Both the position numbers and the translations under genes were made by a program. From Microvirga sp. (lineage in GTDB: Bacteria > Pseudomonadota > Alphaproteobacteria > Rhizobiales > Beijerinckiaceae), in assembly GCA_022241475.1 (NCBI GenBank), contig JAKOMT010000011.1, positions 17,730 to 81,729 on the forward strand: a stretch of DNA of 64,000 nucleotides, in the 5' to 3' direction. Each line of letters opens with the position of its first letter. The stretch's first letter is position 1. This document shows positions 49,162-57,812 of this stretch, one piece after another. The notes under the pieces are model-generated. The model was not told where the DNA came from. It saw only the letters and a program-made list of their open reading frames with translations, and did no database searches.

Positions 49162-49647
49162 TCATAGCGGAGCGGCGATGCGCGCCTGCGGATCGACGAG
49201 CCCGTGGAGCGCCCCCGCCGCCGCGCGCGCGAAGCGCAGCGTGACGGCCTTGCGGCGAGCGCCTGCGAGCGGATGCGTCGGCGCCTCCCGAACGATCTCG
49301 GCGCCGAAGGCGTCCGCGAGGATGAGGCCCGTCTCCGGCGGCAGAACGCCCGTGGGGAAGTCCTGCGTCACGGCGAAATAGAACCGGTCGCAGAAATCCC
49401 GGTAGCCCTCCCATTTCCTGTCGGCGCGAAAATCGGCGAGGCACGATTTGATCTCGACGATCGCCAATCCGCCGTCTCGCCCCAGCGAGACGATGTCGGC
49501 GCGCCTGCCGGAGGCCAGCGTCAGCTCCGCCAGGCTCGCCATGTCGAGGCGCGCGAACAGCCGGCGCACGCCCCGCTGGACGGCGAGCGCCGTCGGCGAT
49601 TGCCGGGCGTCGGGCGGCGGGACGGGGAGGGCGGACAGCGGCGTCAT
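49162..49647 (-). CDS. mmcB: MmcB family DNA repair protein
   Basis: The 161-residue protein has a PD-(D/E)XK-like core: GRRADIVSLGRDGGLAIVEI with Asp and Glu-x-Lys positions (VEIKSCLADFRADRKW), then YRDFCDRFYFAVTQDF. This is the pattern of the alphaproteobacterial MmcB family, implicated in mitomycin C resistance and error-prone repair in Caulobacter. The ATG at 49647 is preferred to the frame reaching 49788, which would read across a LexA-like box and into the riboswitch. It is convergent with regA and divergent from the SugE/Gdx gene. Confidence 0.85.
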   Translation of the reverse strand: MTPLSALPVPPPDARQSPTALAVQRGVRRLFARLDMASLAELTLASGRRADIVSLGRDGGLAIVEIKSCLADFRADRKWEGYRDFCDRFYFAVTQDFPTGVLPPETGLILADAFGAEIVREAPTHPLAGARRKAVTLRFARAAAGALHGLVDPQARIAAPL

Positions 49648-49673
49648 CGGGGTCTCTTGGGCGTCTTTGGTGC

Positions 49674-49688
49674 GAACAAACCAAGAAT
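49674..49688 (-). promoter_or_regulatory. LexA (SOS) box upstream of mmcB
   Basis: The plus strand reads GAAC, seven bases, GAAT; on the coding strand of mmcB this is ATTC-N7-GTTC. The alphaproteobacterial LexA consensus is GTTC-N7-GTTC, so there is one mismatch. It lies 27-41 bp before the mmcB ATG, where a repressor site would act, and the MmcB family is SOS-induced in Caulobacter. Confidence 0.65.
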
Positions 49689-49766
49689 AGACCCGAGATG
49701 CGCCATGAGCAACCGCCCGAGCGACCGCCCGCCTTGACCATCCCGCCCCCCGTGCTATCAAGCCCT

Positions 49767-49811
49767 CGCGGGGACGACCCCGCGCCATCCGATCATCCGG
49801 GGACGGCCCCG
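49767..49811 (+). ncRNA. Guanidine-II (mini-ykkC) riboswitch
   Basis: Two short GC hairpins with ACGR tetraloops stand in tandem. The first is CGCGGGG-ACGA-CCCCGCG (49767-49784) and the second is CGGGG-ACGG-CCCCG (49798-49811), joined by a 13-base linker. Twin ACGR loops on G/C stems define the mini-ykkC class, which binds guanidinium. The ribosome-binding site AGGAG (49817-49821) comes immediately after, and the gene is an SMR transporter of the guanidinium exporter type. Ligand binding would be expected to expose the ribosome-binding site. Confidence 0.92.
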
Positions 49812-49827
49812 CTCGCAGGAGCGCGCC

Positions 49828-50184
49828 ATGTCGTCCGGCATCATTTCATCCCTCACTCTGTCCCCGAGCGCCGCCTGGGGCGTTCTCGCCGCGGCGGGAC
49901 TTCTCGAAGTCGGCTGGATCGTCGCGCTTCGGGCCGCCGCCGGGTTCACGAGGCCGCTCGAATCCATCGCCGCGATCGCGCTGATGGCCGGCAGCCTCGG
50001 CCTGCTCGGCCTCGCCATGAAGGCGCTTCCCCTCGCCACCGCCTACGCCGTCTGGACCGGGATCGGCACGATCGGCGCCGCTCTCGCCGGAGCCATGCTG
50101 TTCGGCGAGGGGCTGAGCCCGCAAAAGCTCGTCGCCATTGGCCTGATCGTCGCCGGAATCGCCGGGCTGAAGCTTTCGACCTGA
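49828..50184 (+). CDS. gdx: SMR family guanidinium exporter (SugE/Gdx)
   Basis: The 118-residue protein has four membrane helices. Helix 1 carries the central Glu in AAAGLLEVGWIVALRAAAGF, followed by TRPLES; helix 3 has LATAYAVWTGIGTIGAALAG. The LEVGW start and the GFTRP turn are features of the SugE/Gdx branch rather than EmrE. Gdx proteins exchange guanidinium for protons. The guanidine-II riboswitch directly upstream makes guanidinium the expected substrate. It is convergent with the Yip1 gene. Confidence 0.93.
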   Translation: MSSGIISSLTLSPSAAWGVLAAAGLLEVGWIVALRAAAGFTRPLESIAAIALMAGSLGLLGLAMKALPLATAYAVWTGIGTIGAALAGAMLFGEGLSPQKLVAIGLIVAGIAGLKLST

Positions 50185-50197
50185 AGTCGAGTCGGCC

Positions 50198-50767
50198 TCA
50201 GCCGATCCCTGCGAGCGCGAAGAGCGACCCGAGCGCGAAGAAGAGCATGAACGAGATCAGGACGACCACGATCGTGCAGACGAGCGCCTTGTCCTGCGGA
50301 ACGCCCATGACGCGCGGCAGGCCGAGATAGAGCAGATAGACCGAGTACAGGCCGAGCAGGGAGAGGAAGCCCAGAGCCGGCACAAGGGCGAAGATCCCGG
50401 CGAGCCAGGCGGGCGTCCAGGAATAGGCGGCCGTCTTGAAGGCGGCCGTCATGTCGGAGCGGCCGCCGAAATTCGGCGCGAGCTTGTCGATGATCATCGC
50501 GACGACGTAGAGAAGGGCGAGCCCGAGGACGAACTGGATCAGGCCCGACACCGCAGCTTCCGCGAACCCGATCCGCAGCGTCCCGACGCCGGGCGCCGGC
50601 AAACCGATCACCGTCGCGCCGATCACTCCGGCGATGGCCGGGATGAGCGCCAGCGGGATCGCGTAGGACCGGTAGATCGTCCCGATGTCGCCGCCTTCTA
50701 GGGCGATCCTGTCCCATTCGTTCTTCGGATCGAGAATGATCGCTTTCGCGCGCTCGACGAGAGTCAT
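50198..50767 (-). CDS. Yip1 family membrane protein
   Basis: The 189-residue protein begins MTLVERAKAIILDPKNEWDR, the typical bacterial Yip1 start. Five hydrophobic segments follow (for example IPLALIPAIAGVIGATVIGL, GLIQFVLGLALLYVVAMIID, ALVCTIVVVLISFMLFFALG). Function in bacteria is unknown; these proteins sit in the inner membrane. The ATG at 50767 is followed by a family-like N-terminus. It has no obvious partner. Confidence 0.85.
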   Translation of the reverse strand: MTLVERAKAIILDPKNEWDRIALEGGDIGTIYRSYAIPLALIPAIAGVIGATVIGLPAPGVGTLRIGFAEAAVSGLIQFVLGLALLYVVAMIIDKLAPNFGGRSDMTAAFKTAAYSWTPAWLAGIFALVPALGFLSLLGLYSVYLLYLGLPRVMGVPQDKALVCTIVVVLISFMLFFALGSLFALAGIG

Positions 50768-50968
50768 GCCCTGGTCCCCCCCGGGTTGCTGGCGATGATT
50801 CGCCCGCCTCCGCTCGCGGAGGCCTCGCGCGCGAGAGTGCCCGCCAAATACCCGCCTGTCATCCCGGGCGTCCGAGACTAAGGCGACGCTTGCCGCTGTC
50901 AGGCGGACGATCGCGCCCTATCTGGCGTTCGAGGGCGCCGCCGCCGGCGCGAGGAAGCGGGTGCGTGA

Positions 50969-51592
50969 ATGGATGCGAGGCGAGGGGGGCAAAGCGTGAG
51001 CCGCCGCGAGACGATCGCGGAACAGCGCATCGACGCGGTTCTGGCGCTGATCTCGGCGAGCCCGGTCGAGCCGGAGCGCGTCGTTCGCACGGAATCGCTC
51101 TTCGAGGCGCGGCGCGAACGCCGCCTGTGCCGACTGTTCGCCGATCTGCGCCGCGCCCGCCCGGCGCGCCCCGTCTGCGAGATCGAGGATCTGGTCTGGG
51201 CGCTGTGGATATCGCACCCGATCGCCGAGGCGGAGGCGCAGATGGCGCTGGCCATCGACGCGTTCGCGGACGGGCGTCTGCGCCGCGCCGGGGAGCTCTT
51301 CGACCAACTCGTGCGCGAGTATCCGGACTGGGCCGAGGCCTGGAACAAACGCGCGACGCTCGCTTACGTGGAGGGCCGCGACGCGCAGGCGGTGGCCGAC
51401 ATCGCCCGCACGCTGGCTCTCGAGCCGCGCCATTTCGGCGCCATCGCCGGATTCGGGCAGATCTGCCTGCGACACGGACGCGAGGGCGAGGCGAAGGCCG
51501 CGTTTCGCGCCGCGCTGGCGATCAACCCGCATATGGCCGGACTGCGCGCGCTGCTCGATGAACTCGCCGCCCGCTCCGCCCCGCTGCATTGA
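50969..51592 (+). CDS. Tetratricopeptide repeat protein
   Basis: The 207-residue protein has at least three TPR-like helical pairs in its C-terminal two thirds (AEAQMALAIDAFADGRLRRA, EYPDWAEAWNKRATLAYVEG, GFGQICLRHGREGEAKAAFR). No signal peptide or membrane segment is visible, so it should be a cytoplasmic scaffold. The start is either ATG at 50969 or GTG at 50996; the latter has the better-placed GAGGGG ribosome-binding site. Partners are unknown. Confidence 0.82.
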   Translation: MDARRGGQSVSRRETIAEQRIDAVLALISASPVEPERVVRTESLFEARRERRLCRLFADLRRARPARPVCEIEDLVWALWISHPIAEAEAQMALAIDAFADGRLRRAGELFDQLVREYPDWAEAWNKRATLAYVEGRDAQAVADIARTLALEPRHFGAIAGFGQICLRHGREGEAKAAFRAALAINPHMAGLRALLDELAARSAPLH

Positions 51593-51700
51593 CGGCGCGT
51601 GATGGCGCGCCCGCGCGAAGGCCGGGAGTGACCATAAACCTGTGGCGCGCGTCGGCGAGCCCGCGCTAGCCTCGCCCGACATCGCAAGCGGAGGCGCGCC

Positions 51701-53323
51701 ATGGACGAAACGCCCGTCGATTTCGGCGAGTACGATTACATCGTCGTCGGCGCAGGCTCGGCCGGGTGCCTGCTCGCGAACCGGCTGTCCGCCGATCCGG
51801 GCGCGCGCGTGCTGGTGCTGGAGGCGGGCGGGCGCGACGACTGGATCTGGCTGCACATCCCCGTCGGCTACCTCTTCGCCATCGGCAATCCGCGCGCCGA
51901 TTGGATGTATCGCACCGCCCCCGTCGAGGGGCTCAACGGGCGCGATCTCGCCTATCCGCGCGGGCGCGTCATCGGCGGCTGTTCGGCCATCAACGCCATG
52001 ATCTACATGCGCGGCCAGGCGGCCGACTACGACGGCTGGCGCCAGCTCGGCCTGGCGGGTTGGGGTTGGGACGACGTATTGCCCTACTTCCACGCGCACG
52101 AGGACCACGCCCGCCCCGACGCGCATCATCGCGCCGGCGGCGAATGGCGGGTCGATTATCCGCGCATGCGCTGGGAGATCCTCGACCGCATCGTCGACGC
52201 CTGCGCGGCCGCCGGGATCGCCCCGACCGACGATTTCAACCGGGGCGACAATTCCGGAGTCTCCTATTTCCAGGTCAACCAGAAGAACGGCCGGCGCTGG
52301 AGCGCCGCGCGCGGTTTCCTCAAGCCCGCGCTCTCGCGCCCGAACCTGCGGCTCGAGACCGGCGTCGAGGCGGAGCGCGTGGCGGTCGAGGGGGGCCGCG
52401 CCACGGGGGTCGTGTTCCGGCGCGACGGCGTCGCTCATCTGGCGCGGGCGCGGGGCGAGGTGATCCTCGCGGCGGGGACGGTGAATACGCCAAAGCTGCT
52501 CGAATTGTCCGGCGTGGGCCAGGCCGTCCGCCTGCGCGAGATCGGCGTCGAGGTCGTGCGAGACGCGCCGGGCGTCGGCGAGAACCTGCAGGATCATCTG
52601 CAGCTTCGCCCGATCTTTCGCGTCAGCGGCGTGCGCACCCTCAACGCCGATTACGCGGTGTGGTGGAAGCGCGTCGGCATGGCGCTCGAATACGCCCTGT
52701 TCCGGCGCGGGCCGCTCACCATGGCGCCCTCCCAGCTGGGCGCCTTCGCGAAATCATCGCCGGAATACGCCACGCCCAACGTGCAATTCCATTTCCAGCC
52801 GCTTTCGCTCGACAGGTTCGGCGACGCGCTCCATACCTTTCCCGCCTTCACCGCGAGCGTCTGCAACCTGCGGCCGACGAGCCGCGGCTCGGTGCATGCG
52901 GCCGGGCCGGACCCCGCGCTCGCGCCCGTCATCCAGCCGAATTATCTGGCGAGCGAGGAGGATCGGCGCGTGGCGGTCGATTCGATCAGGCTCGCGCGCC
53001 GCATCGTCGCGCAGCCGCCGCTGGTCGCCTTCGCGCCTCAGGAGTTCAAGCCGGGGCTCGAATTCGCGAGCGATGACGATCTTGCGCGCGCCGCCGGCGA
53101 TATCGGCACGACGATCTTTCATCCGGTCGGCACGGCGGCGATGGGGCCGGAGGGCGATCCGCGCGCCGTGCTCGACGAGCGCCTTCGCGTGCGCGGCGTG
53201 GCCGGTCTTCGCGTCGCCGACGCTTCGGCCATGCCGCGCATCACCTCCGGCAACACCAATTCGCCCACCCTCATGGTCGCCGAAAAGGGCGCGGCGATGA
53301 TCCGCGAGGACGCGCGCCGGTAA
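51701..53323 (+). CDS. GMC family FAD-dependent oxidoreductase (choline dehydrogenase-like)
   Basis: The 540-residue protein has the N-terminal FAD-binding motif YIVVGAGSAGCLLANRLSAD, the GMC signature 1 region AYPRGRVIGGCSAINAMIYM, signature 2 ILAAGTVNTPKLLELSGVGQ, and the C-terminal catalytic block with IGTTIFHPVGTAAMG and ITSGNTNSPTLMVAEKGA. It resembles choline/alcohol dehydrogenases of this superfamily. No betaine aldehyde dehydrogenase neighbours it, so a broader alcohol dehydrogenase role is as likely. It ends before a strong hairpin that mainly serves the opposing gene. Confidence 0.93.
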   Translation: MDETPVDFGEYDYIVVGAGSAGCLLANRLSADPGARVLVLEAGGRDDWIWLHIPVGYLFAIGNPRADWMYRTAPVEGLNGRDLAYPRGRVIGGCSAINAMIYMRGQAADYDGWRQLGLAGWGWDDVLPYFHAHEDHARPDAHHRAGGEWRVDYPRMRWEILDRIVDACAAAGIAPTDDFNRGDNSGVSYFQVNQKNGRRWSAARGFLKPALSRPNLRLETGVEAERVAVEGGRATGVVFRRDGVAHLARARGEVILAAGTVNTPKLLELSGVGQAVRLREIGVEVVRDAPGVGENLQDHLQLRPIFRVSGVRTLNADYAVWWKRVGMALEYALFRRGPLTMAPSQLGAFAKSSPEYATPNVQFHFQPLSLDRFGDALHTFPAFTASVCNLRPTSRGSVHAAGPDPALAPVIQPNYLASEEDRRVAVDSIRLARRIVAQPPLVAFAPQEFKPGLEFASDDDLARAAGDIGTTIFHPVGTAAMGPEGDPRAVLDERLRVRGVAGLRVADASAMPRITSGNTNSPTLMVAEKGAAMIREDARR

Positions 53324-53334
53324 ACGCCGCCCCA

Positions 53335-53369
53335 AAAAGAAAAAGGCCCGGCGCGGGGCGCCGGGCCTT
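53335..53369 (-). terminator. Intrinsic terminator between the GMC oxidoreductase and chemoreceptor genes
   Basis: A perfect 10-bp stem, GGCCCGGCGC (53345-53354) and GCGCCGGGCC (53358-53367), has a 3-base loop. On the minus strand it is followed by TTTTTCTTTTT, so it ends the chemoreceptor transcript about 20 bp after its stop codon. The plus-strand side lacks a long T run, so it would be weaker for the oxidoreductase gene. Confidence 0.88.
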
Positions 53370-53389
53370 CGGGTTGTGGGATTGGGCGA

Positions 53390-55111
53390 TCAGGCCGCGC
53401 GGCGGTCGCCGGCGTCGGCGGAGACGCCCTGGAGGAAACTCTCGATCGCGCCGGACAGTTCGCTGGCGGAGGATGCGAGCGACTCGGACACGCTCAGCAC
53501 GTGGCGCGCCTGACCCGCCGTCTCGTCGATGGCGGCGGTGACGGTCTCCACGTTCGACGTGGCGTCGGCCGAACCGCGCGACGCGACGGCGATCGATTGC
53601 GAAATCTCGCCAGTCGCGGCTTCCTGCTGCTCCACCGCCGTGGCGATGGCCTGCATGAAGCCCTCGATGTCGTGCACGGCCGAGCCGATCGCGCGGATCG
53701 CGTCGACGCTCTCGCGCGTCGCGCCCTGAACGGCGGTGATCTGCTCGGCGATCTGGTCGGTGGCCTTCGCCGTCTGGTTGGCGAGCTGCTTCACCTCGGC
53801 GGCGACGACGGCGAAGCCCTTGCCGGCTTCGCCCGCGCGCGCCGCCTCGATCGTGGCGTTGAGCGCCAGCAGGTTCGTCTGCTCGGCGATGGTGCGGATC
53901 ATGTCGACGACCGCTCCGATCTTCTCCGCGGCGTCGAGGAGGCCCGCGACCTTGCCGTTCGTGCGGTTGGCCGTGTCGTTGGCCTTGACGACGATGCCGG
54001 ACGCCCGGTTCGCCTGTTCGGCGATCTCGCGGATCGAGGCGGAGAGCTCCTCGGCGGCCGACGCGACGGAATGAACTTCGGAGGCGGCGGTGTTCGACGC
54101 CGCCCTCGCGGCGCCGGCCTGGCCGGCTGCGGCGCCCGCCACCTCGGTCAGCGAGATGGCCGTGGCGCGCATCGTGCGCGTCCCGTCGTTCACGCTCGCG
54201 AGCGTGCGGGCGATGATCTCGCGGAAGTTGACGATGAGGCTCTCGAGCTGCGTCTGGCGCTTGCGCTCGCGCCCACGGTCGCATTCCGCGTCACGCTCGA
54301 GCCGGACACGCTCGACGGCGTTGTCGCGGAAGACGACGACGGTGCGCGCCATGTCGCCGGTTTCGTCCCTGCGGTCGGCATGGGGAATGTCGACGTCGAC
54401 GTCGCCGCCGGCAAGCTTCTGCATGGCGCGGTTGAGGGCGTTGACGGGGACGATGATCGAGCGGCCCACGAAAATGCCCGCGGCGACCGCGAGCGCCCCG
54501 GCGACGAGCAGGGAGAGGAGCGCCAGCTGCTGGAATCCGCTGGCCGAGGCGCTCACTTCCGCGCCGATGCGCTGGTTGGCGGCTTCCTGAAAATCGATGA
54601 ACCGGTTGATGGCCCCGAGCCAGTCGCTGAACAGGCCGCTGACCTGTCCGAGCAGGATGGTCTGCGCCGCCGGGACGTCGCCGGCCTCGCGCAGGCGGAT
54701 GATGTCGGCGACGAGCGGGTTGGTCCGCGCCTGAACCGCGGCGATGTCGGCGAGGATCGCCTGCTCCGCGGCCGATGCGTTCACTTCGGCGACGAGCGCC
54801 GTCATCGAGGCCTCGTTCCCGGCGTAGTCGGCGGCCAGGCGATCGATCAGCTCGACGGCCCGGGCGCGCCCGGCCGCGTCGTCGACGAGCACCACGTCCC
54901 GGATGGCGATCGCGCGGTCATGCACGCTGCCGCGAAAGTTGATCGCGAACCTCTGGAGCCGACTGTTGACCTCGTTGATCTCCGCGAGGTTGTGGTTGAG
55001 TCGGCCGACCTCCTGGACCGAGATGAACGTCAATCCGCCCATCAGCAACAGCATGAAGCCGAAACCGTGGATGAGACGCGCGGCGATGCCCGTCGTTACT
55101 TTCTTCAGCAT
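53390..55111 (-). CDS. Methyl-accepting chemotaxis protein
   Basis: The 573-residue transmembrane receptor has a first helix at about 12-32 ([18 protein letters not shown]), a periplasmic four-helix-bundle sensor (about 35-185), a second helix ([20 protein letters not shown]), a HAMP domain and a signalling domain with the hairpin tip [20 protein letters not shown] followed by [18 protein letters not shown]. No C-terminal CheR-tethering pentapeptide is visible. The ligand is unknown. ATG at 55111 gives [13 protein letters not shown]; the frame reaching 55189 is judged non-coding leader. Confidence 0.94.
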   Translation of the reverse strand: MLKKVTTGIAARLIHGFGFMLLLMGGLTFISVQEVGRLNHNLAEINEVNSRLQRFAINFRGSVHDRAIAIRDVVLVDDAAGRARAVELIDRLAADYAGNEASMTALVAEVNASAAEQAILADIAAVQARTNPLVADIIRLREAGDVPAAQTILLGQVSGLFSDWLGAINRFIDFQEAANQRIGAEVSASASGFQQLALLSLLVAGALAVAAGIFVGRSIIVPVNALNRAMQKLAGGDVDVDIPHADRRDETGDMARTVVVFRDNAVERVRLERDAECDRGRERKRQTQLESLIVNFREIIARTLASVNDGTRTMRATAISLTEVAGAAAGQAGAARAASNTAASEVHSVASAAEELSASIREIAEQANRASGIVVKANDTANRTNGKVAGLLDAAEKIGAVVDMIRTIAEQTNLLALNATIEAARAGEAGKGFAVVAAEVKQLANQTAKATDQIAEQITAVQGATRESVDAIRAIGSAVHDIEGFMQAIATAVEQQEAATGEISQSIAVASRGSADATSNVETVTAAIDETAGQARHVLSVSESLASSASELSGAIESFLQGVSADAGDRRAA

Positions 55112-55330
55112 TTTTCTTTGGCCCCATTGCCTTGTCGCGAAGACCGGACGCCGCTCGAACCGCCGCCCGCCGTTTATCTGGATCGCCATCTGTTAAGAAT
55201 GCTGTAAAATTGCTCGTTGCGAAGCGGTGGTTTTTTGGCCTCGCGAGCGCCTCGGCTCTTCAGTCCCGGCTTGAGCGCTGCAACCTTTGCGGATAGCTTG
55301 CGAGCATTGATTGCAAAGAAGGCGCTCTGC

Positions 55331-56875
55331 ATGGTCATGCGTGTTTCGACTGTCTCCTTCGAGGGCGTCGAGGCGCGCGCCGTCGACGTTCAGGTGCAGA
55401 TCGCGCCCGGGACCGTCGCGTTCACCATCGTCGGCCTGCCGGACAAGGCCGTCGGAGAATCCCGGGAGCGGGTCCGCTCGGCGCTGGTCTCGTCGGGGCT
55501 CGCGTTGCCGACGAAGCGCATCACCGTCAATCTCGCGCCGGCCGACCTTCCCAAGGAGGGCAGCCATTACGACCTCCCAATCGCGCTCGCGGTAATGGGG
55601 GCGATCGGCGCGATCCCGGCCGACGCGCTCGACGGTTTCACGGTGCTCGGCGAACTGGCCCTGGACGGGTCGCTGACGGCGGTCGCCGGCGTGCTGCCGG
55701 CCGCTATGGCCGCGCACGATCGGGGGCGGGGCCTGATCTGCCCGTATTCCTGCGGCCCCGAAGCCGCCTGGGCGTCGCCCGACGTCGAGGTGATCGCGCC
55801 GCGCAATCTCGTCCAGCTCGCGAACCACTTCAAGGGAACGCAGGTCCTCGGCCGCCCGGAGCCGGCCGTCGCGCGGCTGTCCGGCCCGCTGCCCGACCTG
55901 CGCGACATCCGCGGGCAGGAAAACGCCAAGCGGGCGCTCGAGATCGCGGCGGCGGGCGGGCACAACCTGCTGCTCAGCGGGCCGCCCGGCGCCGGCAAGT
56001 CGATGCTCGCGCAACGCCTGCCCTCGATCCTGCCGCCGCTCGCGCCGCGCGAACTGCTCGAAGTGTCGATGGTGCATTCGATCGCGGGGTTGATCGCGGA
56101 GGGGGCGCTCAGCGACCGGCGGCCGTTCCGCGCTCCGCATCACTCCGCCTCGATGGCGGCGCTCGTCGGCGGCGGGGTGAGCGCGCGCCCCGGCGAAGTC
56201 TCGCTCGCGCATCGCGGGGTGCTCTTTCTCGACGAACTGCCCGAATTCCAGCCGCAGGCCCTGGACGGCCTGCGTCAGCCGCTGGAGACGGGGGAGGTGA
56301 TGATCGCGCGGGCGAACCACCGCTGCGTCTATCCGGCGCGCTTCCAGCTCGTCGCGGCGATGAACCCCTGCCGTTGCGGATATGCGACCGAGCCCGGCTT
56401 CGCCTGCCGGCGCGGCCCCAACGAACGTTGCATGGCGCAGTATCAGGCGCGTCTGTCCGGGCCGCTCCTCGATCGCATCGACCTCTCCGTGGAGGCGCCG
56501 GCCGTGAGCGCCGCCGACCTGATGCTGCCGCCCGCCGCCGAGGGCTCGGCCGACGTCGCCGAGCGCGTGGCGCGCGCCCGCGCCACTCAGGCCGCCCGTT
56601 ATGCGGCGCTCGGGCTCGCCGACGTCTCAACCAACGCGAACTGCCCGACCGCGCTCCTCGACGATGTGGCCCGCCCGGACGCCGCCGGCCTCGCCCTCCT
56701 GCGCGAAGCCTCCGACGCGATGCGGCTCACGGCGCGCGGCTTTCATCGAGTTCTGAAGGTCGCGCGGACGCTGGCCGATCTTGACGGGGCGGCCAGGACG
56801 GGGCGCATCCACGTCGCCGAGGCGCTCTCCTATCGACGCCGCAACATCCCGGGCGGGGCGTCCGTGGAAGCGTGA
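55331..56875 (+). CDS. comM: YifB/ComM family Mg chelatase-like AAA+ ATPase
   Basis: The 514-residue protein has an N-terminal Lon-like domain (VSTVSFEGVEARAVDVQVQI, TVNLAPADLPKEGSHYDLPI), an AAA+ core with Walker A LLSGPPGAGKSMLAQRLPSI and Walker B GVLFLDELPEF, the cysteine cluster MNPCRCGYATEPGFACRRGP, and a C-terminal Mg-chelatase domain ending LSYRRRNIPG. ComM is a hexameric helicase that aids branch migration during natural transformation. The ATG at 55331 is chosen; the frame to 55217 adds non-family residues. Confidence 0.94.
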   Translation: MVMRVSTVSFEGVEARAVDVQVQIAPGTVAFTIVGLPDKAVGESRERVRSALVSSGLALPTKRITVNLAPADLPKEGSHYDLPIALAVMGAIGAIPADALDGFTVLGELALDGSLTAVAGVLPAAMAAHDRGRGLICPYSCGPEAAWASPDVEVIAPRNLVQLANHFKGTQVLGRPEPAVARLSGPLPDLRDIRGQENAKRALEIAAAGGHNLLLSGPPGAGKSMLAQRLPSILPPLAPRELLEVSMVHSIAGLIAEGALSDRRPFRAPHHSASMAALVGGGVSARPGEVSLAHRGVLFLDELPEFQPQALDGLRQPLETGEVMIARANHRCVYPARFQLVAAMNPCRCGYATEPGFACRRGPNERCMAQYQARLSGPLLDRIDLSVEAPAVSAADLMLPPAAEGSADVAERVARARATQAARYAALGLADVSTNANCPTALLDDVARPDAAGLALLREASDAMRLTARGFHRVLKVARTLADLDGAARTGRIHVAEALSYRRRNIPGGASVEA

Positions 56876-57432
56876 CGGGCCGCCCGCTCCCGAGCCGTCG
56901 AATCGCCGGCGTCGGCGACGGCGGGTCCGCGTCGCGCGAGGTCCTTGAGTGTGTCGAGTAACCGACGTTTGATCTATACTATAAGTTGTATTTAGTCATC
57001 CAATGTATTTGTTGATTTATAAATACAATTTTCAATGTGGCCATTGTTCCAGCTCTTATGACTAAATAGCCGGATATTATGATTTCGCATTGACTACGAA
57101 GCGAATGCAATCTAGCTTTTTGTCTGCAAAATGTCGATAAAACTCGCGTAACATCATCGTGTCGAACACGTCTGCGCCACGACCGGCCACGAGCTTCGAC
57201 GGGGCGCAGGAAGCGTGACGACCAACGAACGCCGACCTCCCGCCAGGGCGGAACTGCGCCGCAGGCGCGCCGATCAGCGCAACCTCGTGGCGCTAACCTG
57301 GAGAGCCGGCTCGGGAGGTTGTGGGTAACGAGAGCGGTAACCGCCGAGAACTGTCCAGAGAATCCGCCGACCGAGACGGGCCCGGGCGCGAGCGCGAGCA
57401 CGAAATCGGAGGGCGAAAGCCAGGGAACTCCC
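56876..57432. other. Intergenic region with AT-rich island
   Basis: This 557-bp gap between comM and a small gene contains about 200 bp (near 56955-57160) that is strikingly AT-rich against very GC-rich flanks. No gene, tRNA or transposase fragment is recognisable. It carries nested inverted repeats (listed separately). The remainder up to 57432 returns to local base composition and probably holds the upstream region of the small gene at 57433. Confidence 0.6.
56986..57067. repeat. Nested inverted repeats in the AT-rich island
   Basis: A 10-bp perfect inverted repeat, ATTTAGTCAT (56990-56999) and ATGACTAAAT (57058-57067), overlaps a second 9-bp repeat, TTGTATTTA (56986-56994) and TAAATACAA (57020-57028). 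The two pairings share the left arm, so a transcript could switch between alternative stems. A protein-binding cluster or a decayed mobile-element end are other readings. Confidence 0.55.
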
Positions 57433-57678
57433 ATGCCGAAGACCCACCGCTTTCATGTCGAGATCGACGACAGCGCGGATTTCGCCCGTCGCACGCAACG
57501 CTCGCCCGGGCCGAAGCCTGCGCTGACCGCGCGCGAGTTGCGCAGCCTCTACCTGATGCGCGAAGCGCACGTGGAGGACATCGTTTCCGCCGCCTGCAAT
57601 CTCGATGAGGGTCAGCGGCGGCTGGCGCTCCGGCTCATCGAGGCCATGAGCGAGCACAAGCGCGCGATGCTTTCCTGA
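57433..57678 (+). CDS. Small conserved-looking hypothetical protein
   Basis: The 81-residue protein starts MPKTHRFHVEIDDSADFARR and ends in two amphipathic helices (ARELRSLYLMREAHVEDIVS, LDEGQRRLALRLIEAMSEHK). I do not recognise a family. Base use fits a real local gene, and GGGAACTCCC lies before the ATG, though a classic ribosome-binding site is weak. It precedes lutBC on the same strand by 134 bp. Confidence 0.6.
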   Translation: MPKTHRFHVEIDDSADFARRTQRSPGPKPALTARELRSLYLMREAHVEDIVSAACNLDEGQRRLALRLIEAMSEHKRAMLS

Positions 57679-57812
57679 CGCGGCTGCGCCCCGGCGACGC
57701 GGCGCTTCAGGCCATTGCGCCGCCGGCGCCGCCGTCCTAGGGTCGCGTCGACGGGCGCTGCGGTCACCGCGATGAGGCGGGCGCGGACGGCCTCGCGAGG
57801 GATCGGTCTGCG

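Noticed and set aside
56955..57160. AT-rich island as an insertion sequence or phage attachment site
   Set aside because: No transposase or integrase fragment, no adjacent tRNA and no flanking direct repeat could be seen; left as a structured AT-rich region.
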